A stretch of 64,000 bases of DNA from Tistrella mobilis KA081020-065 (lineage in GTDB: Bacteria > Pseudomonadota > Alphaproteobacteria > Tistrellales > Tistrellaceae). Positions 54,751 to 63,745 of the stretch are shown here, piece after piece. The stretch's first letter is position 1, and every line of letters begins with the position of its first letter. The notes under the pieces were generated by a model. It worked only from the letters and a program-made list of their open reading frames with translations, did not search any database and was not told the origin of the DNA. The stretch spans positions 3,578,001-3,642,000 of the forward strand of contig NC_017956.1 in assembly GCF_000264455.2 (NCBI RefSeq), in the 5' to 3' direction. The position numbers were made by a program, and so were the translations under genes.

Positions 54751-55533
54751 ATGAGCACATCCGACGCCGTGTCCCGTCCTGCTTCACGCGCCAGCCTGCC
54801 TGCCGGCTTCGTCATCGGCCATCGCGGCGCCAGCGGTCATGCGCCCGAGAACACGCTGCCGGCAATCCGCCGCGCGGCGGAACTGGGTGCGCCGATGGTG
54901 GAGTTCGACGTGAAGCTCACCCGCTCCGGCGTGCCGGTGCTGCTGCATGACGACCGGGTCGACCGCACCACCGACGGCCGCGGCCCGGCGGCAGGCTTCG
55001 AGCTGGCGGCGCTGAAAGCGCTGGATGCCGGCGCCTGGTTCGCCCCCGCTTTCGCCCGCACCCGCATCCCCACCCTGGCCGAGACCGTGGCGCTGCTCTC
55101 TGAAACCGGTCTCGATGCCAATGTCGAGATCAAGCCCTGCCCCCATCGCGAGACCGAAACCGCGGCGGTCGTGGCGGAAGAGCTGCGCCGTTTCTGGCCG
55201 GCGGGCAAGCGGCCGCCGCTGCTGTCCTCCTTCGAGATGGCCTCGCTCCGCGAGGCACTCAGGGTCGCCCCCGATCTGCCGCGGGCCCTGCTGTTCGAGG
55301 GCCTGCCCGCCCCCCATACCCTGGATGCGCTGATCGGCGAGCTGCGCCCCGTCGCCCTGCATCTGTGGGAGCGGGTGATCGACGAAGGGGTCATCTCCTG
55401 GGCGCGCCTGCGCGGCCTGGAGCTCAGAGCCTGGACGGTCAACGACCCTGCCCGTGCCGCGCATCTCCATGCCCTCGGCGTCACCGCCGTGTTCACCGAT
55501 TTCCCCGACCGGATCCTGTCCGGGGCAGGCTGA
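54751..55533 (+). CDS. ugpQ: Glycerophosphodiester phosphodiesterase (UgpQ-like)
   Basis: A 260-residue phosphodiesterase without a clear signal peptide, so probably cytoplasmic. GHRGASGHAPENTLPAIRRAAELGAPMVEFDVKLTRSGVPVLLHDD holds the metal and catalytic residues; NVEIKPC, LLSSFEM and LRAWTVNDPARA complete the family set. It heads the ugpBAEC run and hydrolyses imported glycerophosphodiesters to glycerol-3-phosphate and an alcohol. Confidence 0.92.
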   Translation: MSTSDAVSRPASRASLPAGFVIGHRGASGHAPENTLPAIRRAAELGAPMVEFDVKLTRSGVPVLLHDDRVDRTTDGRGPAAGFELAALKALDAGAWFAPAFARTRIPTLAETVALLSETGLDANVEIKPCPHRETETAAVVAEELRRFWPAGKRPPLLSSFEMASLREALRVAPDLPRALLFEGLPAPHTLDALIGELRPVALHLWERVIDEGVISWARLRGLELRAWTVNDPARAAHLHALGVTAVFTDFPDRILSGAG

Positions 55534-55628
55534 TCCCGCCCTTCGCCGCAGACGATCCGGTCGACCCGCACCTGTCCCCAAGACCGACACCGGAAGACAG
55601 CACCTCCGGACCCTCAGGGAGCGTCGTC

Positions 55629-56957
55629 ATGAACAAGACCTGGATCGTCGCCGCGGCCGTGGCCGCCGGCTTCACCGTCGGCGGTTTCGCCGGTGCCGCC
55701 GATGCCGCCACCAAGGTGGAATGGTGGCATGCCATGGGCGGCGAGCTTGGCCAGAAGGTCGAGCAGATCGCCAAGGACTTCAACGCCGGCCAGTCCGACT
55801 ACGAAATCGTCCCGGTCTACAAGGGCAATTACGCCGAGACCATGACCGGTGCGATCGCCGCCTTCCGTGCCGGTCAGCAGCCCGCGATCGTGCAGGTGTT
55901 CGAAGTCGGCACCGCCACCATGATGGCGGCCAAGGGCGCCATAAAGCCGGTCTATCAGGTGATGGAAGAGGCGGGTGAGCCCTTCGATCCCAAGGCCTAT
56001 CTCCAGGCGGTGACCGGCTATTACAGCACCACCGACGGCCGCATGCTGTCGATGCCGTTCAACAGCTCGACCCCGGTCATGTATGTCAATCTCGATGCGG
56101 CGCAGAAGGTCGGCATCGACTACAAGACCGATCTCGCGACCTGGGAACAGGTCGGCGACTACATCAAGAAGGCGCAGGCTGCCGGCTCTACCTGCGGTCT
56201 GACCACCGGCTGGCCGTCCTGGACCCAGCTCGAGAACGTCTCGGCCTGGCACAACCAGCCCTTCGCCAGCAAGGAAAACGGCTTCGGCGGTTTCGACACC
56301 GAGCTGACCTTCAACGGCCCGGTGCAGGTGAAGCACCTGGAGACGCTGGGCGAATGGCAGAAGACCAAGGCCTTCGACTACGGCGGACGCCGCAGCGATG
56401 CGCGCCCGAAGTTCATCTCAGGCGAATGCGTGCTCTATATCGACAGCTCCGCCTCGCTCGCCGGCATCCGCAACGGCGTGAAGGACTTCACCTTCGGCGT
56501 GACCATGCTGCCCTACTGGAAGAGCGCGGTCGAAAAGCCCCAGAACTCGATCATCGGCGGTGCCAGCCTCTGGGTGCTGAACGGCAAGTCGGCCGAAGAG
56601 TACAAGGGTGTCGCGAAGTTCTTCAGCTACCTGTCCTCGCCCGAGGTCCAGGCCGACTGGCACCTGTTCACCGGCTATCTGCCGATCACCACGGCCGCCT
56701 ATGACTATGCCAAGCAGCAGGGTGCCTATGACAAGACCCCTGAGGCCGAGGTCGCGATCCATCAGATCAACCTGAACCCGCCCACCGCCAACTCCAAGGG
56801 CCTGCGCCTCGGCAACTTCGTCCAGATCCGCGACGTGATCGAGGAAGAGATGGAGCAGGTCTTCGCCGGCAAGAAGACCGCGAAGGCGGCACTCGACGAT
56901 GCCAAGACACGCGGCGACGAGCTGCTGCGCCGGTTCGAGCGCACCGCCGGCAACTGA
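55629..56957 (+). CDS. ugpB: sn-glycerol-3-phosphate ABC transporter binding protein UgpB
   Basis: A 442-residue periplasmic binding protein with a signal peptide (residues 1 to about 26, ending ADAA). Family features are VEWWHAMGGELGQKVEQIAKDFNAGQSDYEIVPVYKGNYAETM, PFNSSTPVMYVN and GWPSWTQLENVSAWH. It binds glycerol-3-phosphate or glycerophosphodiesters. A perfect hairpin follows the gene and may favour its mRNA over the permease genes. Confidence 0.95.
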   Translation: MNKTWIVAAAVAAGFTVGGFAGAADAATKVEWWHAMGGELGQKVEQIAKDFNAGQSDYEIVPVYKGNYAETMTGAIAAFRAGQQPAIVQVFEVGTATMMAAKGAIKPVYQVMEEAGEPFDPKAYLQAVTGYYSTTDGRMLSMPFNSSTPVMYVNLDAAQKVGIDYKTDLATWEQVGDYIKKAQAAGSTCGLTTGWPSWTQLENVSAWHNQPFASKENGFGGFDTELTFNGPVQVKHLETLGEWQKTKAFDYGGRRSDARPKFISGECVLYIDSSASLAGIRNGVKDFTFGVTMLPYWKSAVEKPQNSIIGGASLWVLNGKSAEEYKGVAKFFSYLSSPEVQADWHLFTGYLPITTAAYDYAKQQGAYDKTPEAEVAIHQINLNPPTANSKGLRLGNFVQIRDVIEEEMEQVFAGKKTAKAALDDAKTRGDELLRRFERTAGN

Positions 56958-56979
56958 TCGCCCGAAGATCCGTGCTGCC

Positions 56980-57012
56980 GGCCCGTGCGGGGGCATGTCC
57001 CCCGCACGGGCC
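56980..57012 (+). other. Perfect 14-bp hairpin between ugpB and ugpA
   Basis: The arms 56980-56993 and 56999-57012 pair without mismatch around a five-base CATGT loop. It has no T tract and ugpA starts 42 bases later. Such intercistronic stems after a binding-protein gene usually stabilise the upstream message. Confidence 0.85.
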
Positions 57013-57053
57013 GCATCGCTTCGCCTCCCATCCGCCCGGAACCCCTCCGCCCC

Positions 57054-57941
57054 ATGGCCACACGCTCGCTCTTTCGCGGCAGAGCCCTGCCGCTTGCCCT
57101 GGTCGCGCCCCAGATCGCCATCACCCTGATCTTCTTCGTCTGGCCCGCGGCCCAGGCGCTGAAACAGTCGATGCTGATCGAGGACGCCTTCGGCTTCGGC
57201 TCGGAATTCGTCTGGTTCGAGAATTTCGAAAGCGTGCTGACCGATCCCGGCTATCACAACGCGATCGCGGTCACGGCGCTGTTCAGCATCGGCGTGATGC
57301 TGGTCTCGCTGAGCCTGGGGCTGCTGCTGGCGGCCCTGGTCGACGGGGTCACCTCACGGCGGGTCGGCGCCATCTACCGGGCAATTTCGGTCGCGCCCTA
57401 CGCCATCGCCCCGGCGGTCGCGGGCGCGCTCTGGTTCTTCATCTTCAACCCCACGGTCGGCATCGTCACCCATTGGCTCGGCCTGGTCGGCATCGACTGG
57501 AACCATGTCCGCAACGGTGATCAGGCCCTGCTGCTGGTGATCCTCGCCGCCGCCTGGAAGCAGATCGCCTATAATTTCGTGTTCTTCCTGGCCGGGCTGC
57601 AATCGATCCCCCGATCGCTGATCGAAGCGGCGGCGATCGACGGGGCCGGGCCCGGGCGGCGTTTCGTCAGCATCGTCCTGCCCCTGCTCTCGCCCACCGC
57701 CTTCTTCCTGATGGTGGTGAACCTGACCTATGCCTTTTTCGACACCTTCCCGGTGATCCATGCGGTTACCCAGGGCGGCCCCGGCAATGCCACCGAAACC
57801 CTGGTCTACAAGGTGTTCCGCGACGGCTTCATCGGCCTCGATCTCGGCCGGTCGGCCGCGCAGTCGGTGATCCTGATGGTGGTGGTCGCCGCCATGACCG
57901 TGGTCCAGTTCCGCTGGGTCGAGCGCAAGGTCCACTACTGA
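57054..57941 (+). CDS. ugpA: Glycerol-3-phosphate ABC permease UgpA
   Basis: A 295-residue inner-membrane permease with six hydrophobic segments. The EAA loop is EAAAIDGAGPGRRFVSIVLPLLSPT. Start at 57054 fits the family; an upstream frame gives a Pro/Arg-rich leader. It has TNPxxGIV-like FNPTVGIVTHWLG and is followed by ugpE after 15 bases. Confidence 0.93.
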   Translation: MATRSLFRGRALPLALVAPQIAITLIFFVWPAAQALKQSMLIEDAFGFGSEFVWFENFESVLTDPGYHNAIAVTALFSIGVMLVSLSLGLLLAALVDGVTSRRVGAIYRAISVAPYAIAPAVAGALWFFIFNPTVGIVTHWLGLVGIDWNHVRNGDQALLLVILAAAWKQIAYNFVFFLAGLQSIPRSLIEAAAIDGAGPGRRFVSIVLPLLSPTAFFLMVVNLTYAFFDTFPVIHAVTQGGPGNATETLVYKVFRDGFIGLDLGRSAAQSVILMVVVAAMTVVQFRWVERKVHY

Positions 57942-57956
57942 GCGAGGAGTCCTCCC

Positions 57957-58811
57957 ATGGCCATGGTCGAAGGCGGCACCCGCTCGCGTCTCGTCCGTCA
58001 TGCCCTGATCTGCGGCCTGCTCGCCGCGATCGTCTTTCCGGTCTATATCGCCTTCGTGACATCGACCCACGAGGCTTCGACCATGCTGCAGGGCGTGATC
58101 CCGCTCCTGCCCGGCCCCGATCTGGTCCCGACCTATGCCCGGGTGCTCGCCACCGGCATTCCGACCTTCGGCGACCTGCCGGTGGCGACCATGATGCTGA
58201 ACTCGCTGGTCATGGCGCTCGGCATCGCCATCGGCAAGATCGTGATCTCGCTGCTCTCGGCCTATGCGATCGTCTTCTTCCGCTTCCCGCTCAGGATGCT
58301 GTGGTTCTGGATGATCTTCGCAACCCTGATGCTGCCGGTGGAGGTCAGGATCGTGCCGACCTTCCAGGTGGTGTCGGATCTGGGGCTGCTGAACAGTTTC
58401 GGCGGGCTGATCGTGCCCCTGCTCGCCTCTGCCACCGCGACCTTCCTGTTCCGGCAGTTCTTCCTGACCATCCCGGACGAGCTGATCGAAGCCGCGCGCG
58501 TCGACGGTGCCGGGCCGATCCGCTTTCTGGTCGACGTGATCCTGCCCTTGTCGCGCACCAACATCGCGGCACTGTTCGTGATCATGTTCGCCTATGGCTG
58601 GAACCAGTATCTCTGGCCGCTGATCGTGACCACCGATCCGCAGATGACCACGATGCTGATCGGCATCCAGCGCGCCCTGTCCGGCAGCGATGAGCTGACC
58701 CCCTGGAACCTGGTGATGGCGATGAGCCTGCTCGCCCTGCTGCCGCCGCTCGCGGTCGTGCTCGGCATGCAGCGCTGGTTCGTCAAGGGCCTGGTCGACG
58801 CAGAGAAGTAG
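57957..58811 (+). CDS. ugpE: Glycerol-3-phosphate ABC permease UgpE
   Basis: A 284-residue partner permease with six hydrophobic segments. The EAA motif is EAARVDGAGPIRFLVDVILPLSRTN. PVEVRIVPTFQVVSDLGLLN and MFAYGWNQYLWPLIVTTD are family blocks. It is followed by a repeat cluster and then ugpC. Confidence 0.93.
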   Translation: MAMVEGGTRSRLVRHALICGLLAAIVFPVYIAFVTSTHEASTMLQGVIPLLPGPDLVPTYARVLATGIPTFGDLPVATMMLNSLVMALGIAIGKIVISLLSAYAIVFFRFPLRMLWFWMIFATLMLPVEVRIVPTFQVVSDLGLLNSFGGLIVPLLASATATFLFRQFFLTIPDELIEAARVDGAGPIRFLVDVILPLSRTNIAALFVIMFAYGWNQYLWPLIVTTDPQMTTMLIGIQRALSGSDELTPWNLVMAMSLLALLPPLAVVLGMQRWFVKGLVDAEK

Positions 58812-58812
58812 T

Positions 58813-59010
58813 TGTTGGCGGGGGAGTCTTTTAGCCCCTCGCCGGGCGGGTGCTGCCGCACCCTTGGCCGCCGCCTCAATGGCGGCTGTTGGCGACCCTC
58901 GGCCCAAGCGGGTGCTGCCGCCGCCTCAATGGCGGGAGTGTTTTAGCCCCTCGGCCCAAGCGGGTGCTGCCGCGCCCTTGGCCGCCGCCTCAATGGCGGC
59001 TTGTTGACCA
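58813..59010. repeat. Imperfect repeat cluster with hairpin modules between ugpE and ugpC
   Basis: Two similar units (about 58817-58895 and 58931-59009) share the TTTTAGCCCCTCG, GCGGGTGCTGCCGC and CCCTTGGCCGCCGCC modules; a third, shorter one lies between (about 58897-58935). CCGCCTCAATGGCGG occurs three times (58871, 58921, 58987) and folds as a stem with a TCAAT loop. No coding function is seen. It separates the permease and ATPase genes. Confidence 0.85.
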
Positions 59011-59060
59011 CCATCGTCCGTATGCGGAATCCCGTCTTAATCCGAAGGCAGAGCTGTCCC

Positions 59061-60218
59061 ATGAGCACGCTGACCCTGGCCGATCTGCGCAAATCCTATG
59101 CCGACACCCCGGTCATCCATGGTGTCGATCTCGATGTCGCCGATGGCGAATTCGTGGTGCTGGTCGGGCCGTCCGGCTGCGGCAAGTCCACTTTGCTGCG
59201 CATGGTGGCGGGGCTGGAGACGGTCACCGCCGGCCGGATCCTGATCGACGGCCGGGTGGTGAACGAGCTGGAGCCCCGGGATCGCGACATCGCGATGGTG
59301 TTTCAGAACTACGCGCTCTACCCGCATATGACCGTGTTCCAGAACATGGCCTACGGGCTCAAGATCCGCGGCATGACCAAGGCCGAGATCCGCCGGCGGG
59401 TGGACGAGGCCGCCGCCATGCTGGGCCTGGGGGCCCTGCTCGACCGCCGGCCGGCGGCCCTGTCGGGCGGCCAGCGCCAGCGCGTCGCCATGGGCCGCGC
59501 CATCGTGCGCGAGCCGAAGCTCTTCCTGTTCGATGAGCCGCTGTCCAATCTGGATGCCAAGCTTCGGGTTCAGATGCGGCTGGAGATCAAGCGCCTGCAT
59601 CAGCGCCTGGGCGTCACCAGCCTCTATGTCACCCATGATCAGGTCGAGGCGATGACGCTCGCCGACCGGCTGGTGGTGATGAACGGCGGGCGGGCCGAAC
59701 AGATCGGCCGGCCGCTCGATCTCTATCTCCGGCCCGCCACCCGCTTCGTTGCCGGCTTCATCGGCTCGCCGGCCATGAACTTCATGCCCGCAGCCCTGTC
59801 GTCCGATGCGGTTCTGGTTCAGGGCGACCGGCCGATCCGGGTCGATCCGGCGGCCATGGGCCTTCAGGGTCTGACCGGTACGGCCGGGAATGGTGCGGCC
59901 GGGGAGGGCGCCGTGCTGGGGCTCAGGCCCGAAGACCTGCACCGCCCGGGCGCCAGCGCGCTTGCCGGCGCGCCGGTCATGGAGCTGGGGCTGGAGGTGA
60001 TGGCGGTAGAGCCGCTGGGGGCCGATACCCTGATCCATGGCCGGCCGACCGCCCCCTGCGGCACGGCGCTCGCCGATGCGGCGGGCGAGGCCCGCGGCCT
60101 CGTCACCGCCCGCCTGGCCGGCGCGGTCGAGGCGGCGCCCGGGGCGCATCTGGCCCTCCAGGCGCGGCTCGACCGGCTGCATGTCTTCGGCGGCGACGGC
60201 CGGCGCCTCGGCGCCTGA
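59061..60218 (+). CDS. ugpC: Glycerol-3-phosphate ABC transporter ATPase UgpC
   Basis: A 385-residue MalK-type ATPase: Walker [16 protein letters not shown]-loop [12 protein letters not shown], signature [16 protein letters not shown], Walker [17 protein letters not shown] and H-loop YVTHDQ, with a C-terminal TOBE-like domain. The start at 59061 fits the family, which begins [12 protein letters not shown]. It powers UgpAE. It is convergent with the MscS gene. Confidence 0.95.
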   Translation: MSTLTLADLRKSYADTPVIHGVDLDVADGEFVVLVGPSGCGKSTLLRMVAGLETVTAGRILIDGRVVNELEPRDRDIAMVFQNYALYPHMTVFQNMAYGLKIRGMTKAEIRRRVDEAAAMLGLGALLDRRPAALSGGQRQRVAMGRAIVREPKLFLFDEPLSNLDAKLRVQMRLEIKRLHQRLGVTSLYVTHDQVEAMTLADRLVVMNGGRAEQIGRPLDLYLRPATRFVAGFIGSPAMNFMPAALSSDAVLVQGDRPIRVDPAAMGLQGLTGTAGNGAAGEGAVLGLRPEDLHRPGASALAGAPVMELGLEVMAVEPLGADTLIHGRPTAPCGTALADAAGEARGLVTARLAGAVEAAPGAHLALQARLDRLHVFGGDGRRLGA

Positions 60219-60235
60219 CCGCCCGCCCAAGATGA

Positions 60236-61138
60236 TCAGCCGACCTGCGGCGGCGCCGTGCGCGCTCTCTCGGTCCCATTCTCTGGGGCAAGCCCCACGG
60301 TGACGCCCTTGGGCGCGATCAGATGCACGTCGCGCTGCGGGAAGGGGATGCTGCAGCCGGCGGCTTCGACCGCCAGCTTGGCGCGCTTCATCATGTCCCA
60401 GCGCAGGCTCCAGTAGTCGCCGATCGCCGCATTGAAGCGCATGGTGATGTCGACCGAGCTTTCGCCCAGATTGGTCACCATCACCTGCGGTGCGGGATCC
60501 TTCAGCACCCGTTCATCCGCCGCCAGAACCGCCGACAGCGCCTCGATCGCCGTGTCGATGTCGTCGTCATAGGCGATGCCGACCACGATATCCATGCGCC
60601 GGATCGGGTTGCGGGCATAGTTGGTGATCGGCTGCCCCCAGACCTGGCTGTTGGGCAGGCTCATGAACACCCCGTCCGCCATCTTCAGTTCGGTGGTGAA
60701 CAGGTTGACGTTGATCACCGAACCGGCGCGGCCGCCGGCATCGATGAAATCGCCGATCCGGAACGGCCTGAGGAAGAGCAGCATGATGCCCGCCGCCACA
60801 TTCGACAGCGTCCCCTGCAACGCCAGGCCGATGGCGAGGCCGGCGGCGCCGAGAATGGCGATGATGCTGGCGGTCTGCACCCCGAACTGGCCGAGGACGA
60901 TGATCACCGTCAGGACCAGGATGCCATAGCGCACCAGGCTGGCGATGAACGGCCGGAGCGTCGGGTCCATGTGGCTGACCCGGCCGAGGGAGCGGTCCAC
61001 CCCCTTCTCCAGCCAGCCTGCGATCAGCCAGCCGCCGATCAGGATGGCGATGGCGCCCAGAACCGCCATGCCATAGGTCACCGCCAGCGTGCTGAGAGCC
61101 GCAATCACGGCATCGATTTCGGTCGTCACCTGATCCAT
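60236..61138 (-). CDS. Small-conductance mechanosensitive channel (MscS family)
   Basis: A 300-residue MscS with three hydrophobic segments near the N terminus. The pore helix region reads ASIIAILGAAGLAIGLALQGTLSNVAAGIMLLFLRPFRIGDFI, followed by the beta domain with VNLFTTELKMADGVFMSLPNSQVWG. A standard channel that vents solutes under hypo-osmotic stress. Confidence 0.93.
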   Translation of the reverse strand: MDQVTTEIDAVIAALSTLAVTYGMAVLGAIAILIGGWLIAGWLEKGVDRSLGRVSHMDPTLRPFIASLVRYGILVLTVIIVLGQFGVQTASIIAILGAAGLAIGLALQGTLSNVAAGIMLLFLRPFRIGDFIDAGGRAGSVINVNLFTTELKMADGVFMSLPNSQVWGQPITNYARNPIRRMDIVVGIAYDDDIDTAIEALSAVLAADERVLKDPAPQVMVTNLGESSVDITMRFNAAIGDYWSLRWDMMKRAKLAVEAAGCSIPFPQRDVHLIAPKGVTVGLAPENGTERARTAPPQVG

Positions 61139-61204
61139 GCGGACGAGGTCTCCTTATCGGTCCATCCACGCCGATGTCGTCCGGGTCGGGCGACTGACCA
61201 GATG

Positions 61205-61549
61205 TCAGCGGGTCAGGCGGCCGATCAGCTCCTCGTTACGACGGCGGACCATGCCTGGAATCAGGAACAGGTCCAGGAACAGCCACAGAGCAAGCAGCGC
61301 ATAGCCGAGATATCCGACCAGGAAAAACACCAGCACGGCAGATATGCCGTTCAATGCCAGCATGATCAACCCCGAGACCCAGGATCCAAGATACATCCGG
61401 TGCACACCGAACCATCCCAGGAAGAACCAGAGGAGATAGGCGAGCAGCGCGCTCTTCTTCTCGTTGTCATAGCGCATCATCATGACGGTCTGGTCGGTTC
61501 CGCCGGTGCGGCGCTCTTCCGGCCGGAGAAAATCTTCGTCTCTGCTCAT
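61205..61549 (-). CDS. TM2-domain membrane protein
   Basis: A 114-residue protein with three hydrophobic stretches. KKSALLAYLLWFFLGWFGVHRMYLGSWVSGLIMLAL is the TM2 signature. The start at 61549 is one of several possible (61561 or 61609 also in frame). Function of bacterial TM2 proteins is unknown. Confidence 0.8.
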   Translation of the reverse strand: MSRDEDFLRPEERRTGGTDQTVMMMRYDNEKKSALLAYLLWFFLGWFGVHRMYLGSWVSGLIMLALNGISAVLVFFLVGYLGYALLALWLFLDLFLIPGMVRRRNEELIGRLTR

Positions 61550-61656
61550 GGGATGGTCCATCCTGAACGCGGCCGCGGGATGCTGCCGGGGGGTTTCACA
61601 TGGAACCATGCCCCCTTGCGCACCGCAACCTCGGCCCCGGATACAAGGGTCCGGTC

Positions 61657-62765
61657 CTACCGGTCGGACCGTGTCAGACCCTCAAGCGCTACGGCCAGTT
61701 CCTGCCCCAGCCGCTCGACGAGCCCGGCGACCGGCAGCGACCGGGAGAGCCCGGCCCCCGCCCCCGCCCACCAGGCCTGGGCCTCGGGCACGCCCGCCGC
61801 CTCGGCGCGGGCGCGGATCGGTTTGGTCAGACCGTGCTGGGCCGGAAATGCCGCCAGCATCGCCGGTTCCGCCGGCATGGCCTCTCCGGCCGCCAGCAGC
61901 TTGCGGGCCTGACGCGCGGTGAAGGCGCGGGTCAGCACGGTCCGCCCCTCGCCGGCCGCCGCCGCCTCGGCCAGAAGCCGGCGATGGCCGGGCTTCGTGC
62001 CGGCCTCTGCGGTCGACAGAAAGGCCGTGCCCAGCTGGGCGCCGGCGGCACCCATGGCGAGCGCGCCGGCAATGCCGCGGCCGGTCATGATGCCCCCGGC
62101 CGCAATCAGCATCACCCCGGCGGCTGCCGCCTCTGCGGCCAGCGCTTCCAGCAGGGCCGGCCAGCCGAAGGCCGGGGCGGCCCGTCCGCATCGAACATGC
62201 CGCTATGCCCGCCGGCATCGGCGCCCTGCAGCGCGATCATCTCCACCCCCGCCGCGATCAGCGCCCGGCCTTCCAGCGGCGTGGTGGCAGTGCCGATCAG
62301 CGCGATGCCGCGCGCCCGCGCCGCCTCGACCAGCCCTGCCGGGGGCAGGCCCATGGTGAAGCTCAACGCCGCCGGCGCCTCGTCGAGCACGGCACGGATC
62401 TGGGCATCGAGCGGCGGCGCGGCATCCGAGACATCCTCGGGCAGTACCGCCCCCACCCGCGCCGCCAGCGGTTCCAGCGCCTGGCGTGCGGCCGCGATCT
62501 CGTCTGCCCCGGCGATCCGTCCCTGATGGAAGAACAGGTTGACCGCAAACGGCCGGTCGGTCTGCGCGCGGATCGCCCGGATCTCTCCGGGGATGTCCTG
62601 GGCGCGGGTATAGGCGGCCCCCAATGACCCCAGAACCCCCGCCTCGCTTGCACCGGCCACCAGATCGGCGGTGGTCGGCCCACCGGCCATGGGCGCCTGG
62701 ATGACCGGCAGGCGGAGACCGAAACGGCGGGTCAGGGCGGTGGCGATGAGGGGACGGGCAGACAT
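61657..62765 (-). pseudogene. Nitronate monooxygenase family protein, frameshifted
   Basis: A flavin-dependent TIM-barrel protein that oxidises nitronates. From 62765 the frame reads RRFGLRLPVIQAPMAGGPTTADLVAGASEAG and GADAGGHSGMFDADG, then leaves frame at the G4 run on the plus strand (62174-62177). The other frame continues AFGWPALLEALAAE, AAGGIMTGRGIAGALAMGAAGAQLGTAFL to the end at 61657. One extra base in the run gives a single 369-residue frame (PPPAFGWPALLEAL). The ATG at 62765 follows GGAGG. Divergent from a LysR gene. Confidence 0.88.
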
Positions 62766-62845
62766 GGCGACAACCTCCGGGGGCTTTTGAACCGCTTTCA
62801 GCTTACGTCGCACCAATGCTTGCACACCAGCGACGATGAGTGGAT

Positions 62846-62872
62846 CATGTTTTCAGTTTTTTTGAAAACATG
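62846..62872. promoter_or_regulatory. Perfect dyad overlapping the LysR start
   Basis: CATGTTTTCA and TGAAAACATG form a perfect 10-bp inverted repeat separated by 7 bases (mostly T). It ends on the ATG of the LysR gene and lies about 80 bases upstream of the nitronate monooxygenase start. It is a good candidate operator, perhaps for repression of its own regulator. Confidence 0.55.
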
Positions 62873-63739
62873 AGCCTTCCGATGGACCTGGCCGACCTGG
62901 CAGCAGTGAAAGCGGTGGCAGAGCTCGGCGGGGCGACCCCGGCGGCCGAGCGGCTGAACTGCGTGCCCTCGGCCGTCACCGCCCGCCTGAAGCGGCTTGA
63001 AGCCGAACTCGATGTCGCCCTGTTCCGCCGCCGCTCCCGCGGACTGGACCTCACCGAGGCCGGGCAGCGGCTGAAAGACTATGCCGACCGGCTGCTGATG
63101 CTGGCCGAAGAGGCCCGCCACGCGGTGGCCGGTGGCGGTATGGCCGGTCTGCCGGTCCGGATCGGTGCGATGGAAACCATCGCCGCCACCCGCCTGCCCG
63201 GCATTCTGGGCCGCTTCCGTCGCCAGGCCGGCAGCGGCGCCCGGCCGATCGGCCTTGCCACCGGCACCACCGACGAACTGGTCGCGGATCTTCTGCGCCA
63301 TCGCCTGGATGTGGCGCTGATCGCGGGCCCGCTCGACCACCCTGCCCTGGCCAGCCGCCGCGTCTGGACGGAACGGCTGGTCCAGGCGGCCCCTGTCGCC
63401 GGGGCAGAGACCGGCAGCGACGGGCTGCCCCTGCCGCTGATCGGTTTCCGGTCGGGCTGCGCCTATCGGGCGCGGGCCGAGAAACTGCTGCGAGAGGCCG
63501 GCCGCCTGCCGGTCCGGGTGCTGGAGCTGGGCACGCTCGACGGGGTGATCGGCTGCGTGGCGGCAGGGCTCGGCTTCACCATCCTGCCGGAACGGGTCTT
63601 CCAGGGTCATACCGGCCCCGGCATCGCCCTCACCCCCCTGCCCGCCGCCGCCGCGGAGGTCGAGGTGCTGGCGGCCTGGCCGCGCGGGCGCGGCGACGGT
63701 CTGGCCGAAGCCTTCGCCGCCGCGGCAGAGGCGGCCTAG
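62870..63739 (+). CDS. LysR-family transcriptional regulator
   Basis: A 289-residue LysR protein with HTH in DLAAVKAVAELGGATPAAERLNCVPSAVTARLKRLEAELDVALF. Several starts are possible: GTG 62840, ATG 62870 or ATG 62882; 62870 is used because the dyad covers the upstream part. The effector domain has PVRIGAMETIAATRLPGIL and AAGLGFTILPERV. It is divergent from the nitronate monooxygenase and probably regulates it. Confidence 0.85.
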   Translation: MSLPMDLADLAAVKAVAELGGATPAAERLNCVPSAVTARLKRLEAELDVALFRRRSRGLDLTEAGQRLKDYADRLLMLAEEARHAVAGGGMAGLPVRIGAMETIAATRLPGILGRFRRQAGSGARPIGLATGTTDELVADLLRHRLDVALIAGPLDHPALASRRVWTERLVQAAPVAGAETGSDGLPLPLIGFRSGCAYRARAEKLLREAGRLPVRVLELGTLDGVIGCVAAGLGFTILPERVFQGHTGPGIALTPLPAAAAEVEVLAAWPRGRGDGLAEAFAAAAEAA

Positions 63740-63745
63740 GCGCGA

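Noticed and set aside
58813-59010. CRISPR or IS remnant between ugpE and ugpC
   Set aside because: No spacers of constant size, no transposase and no terminal repeats.
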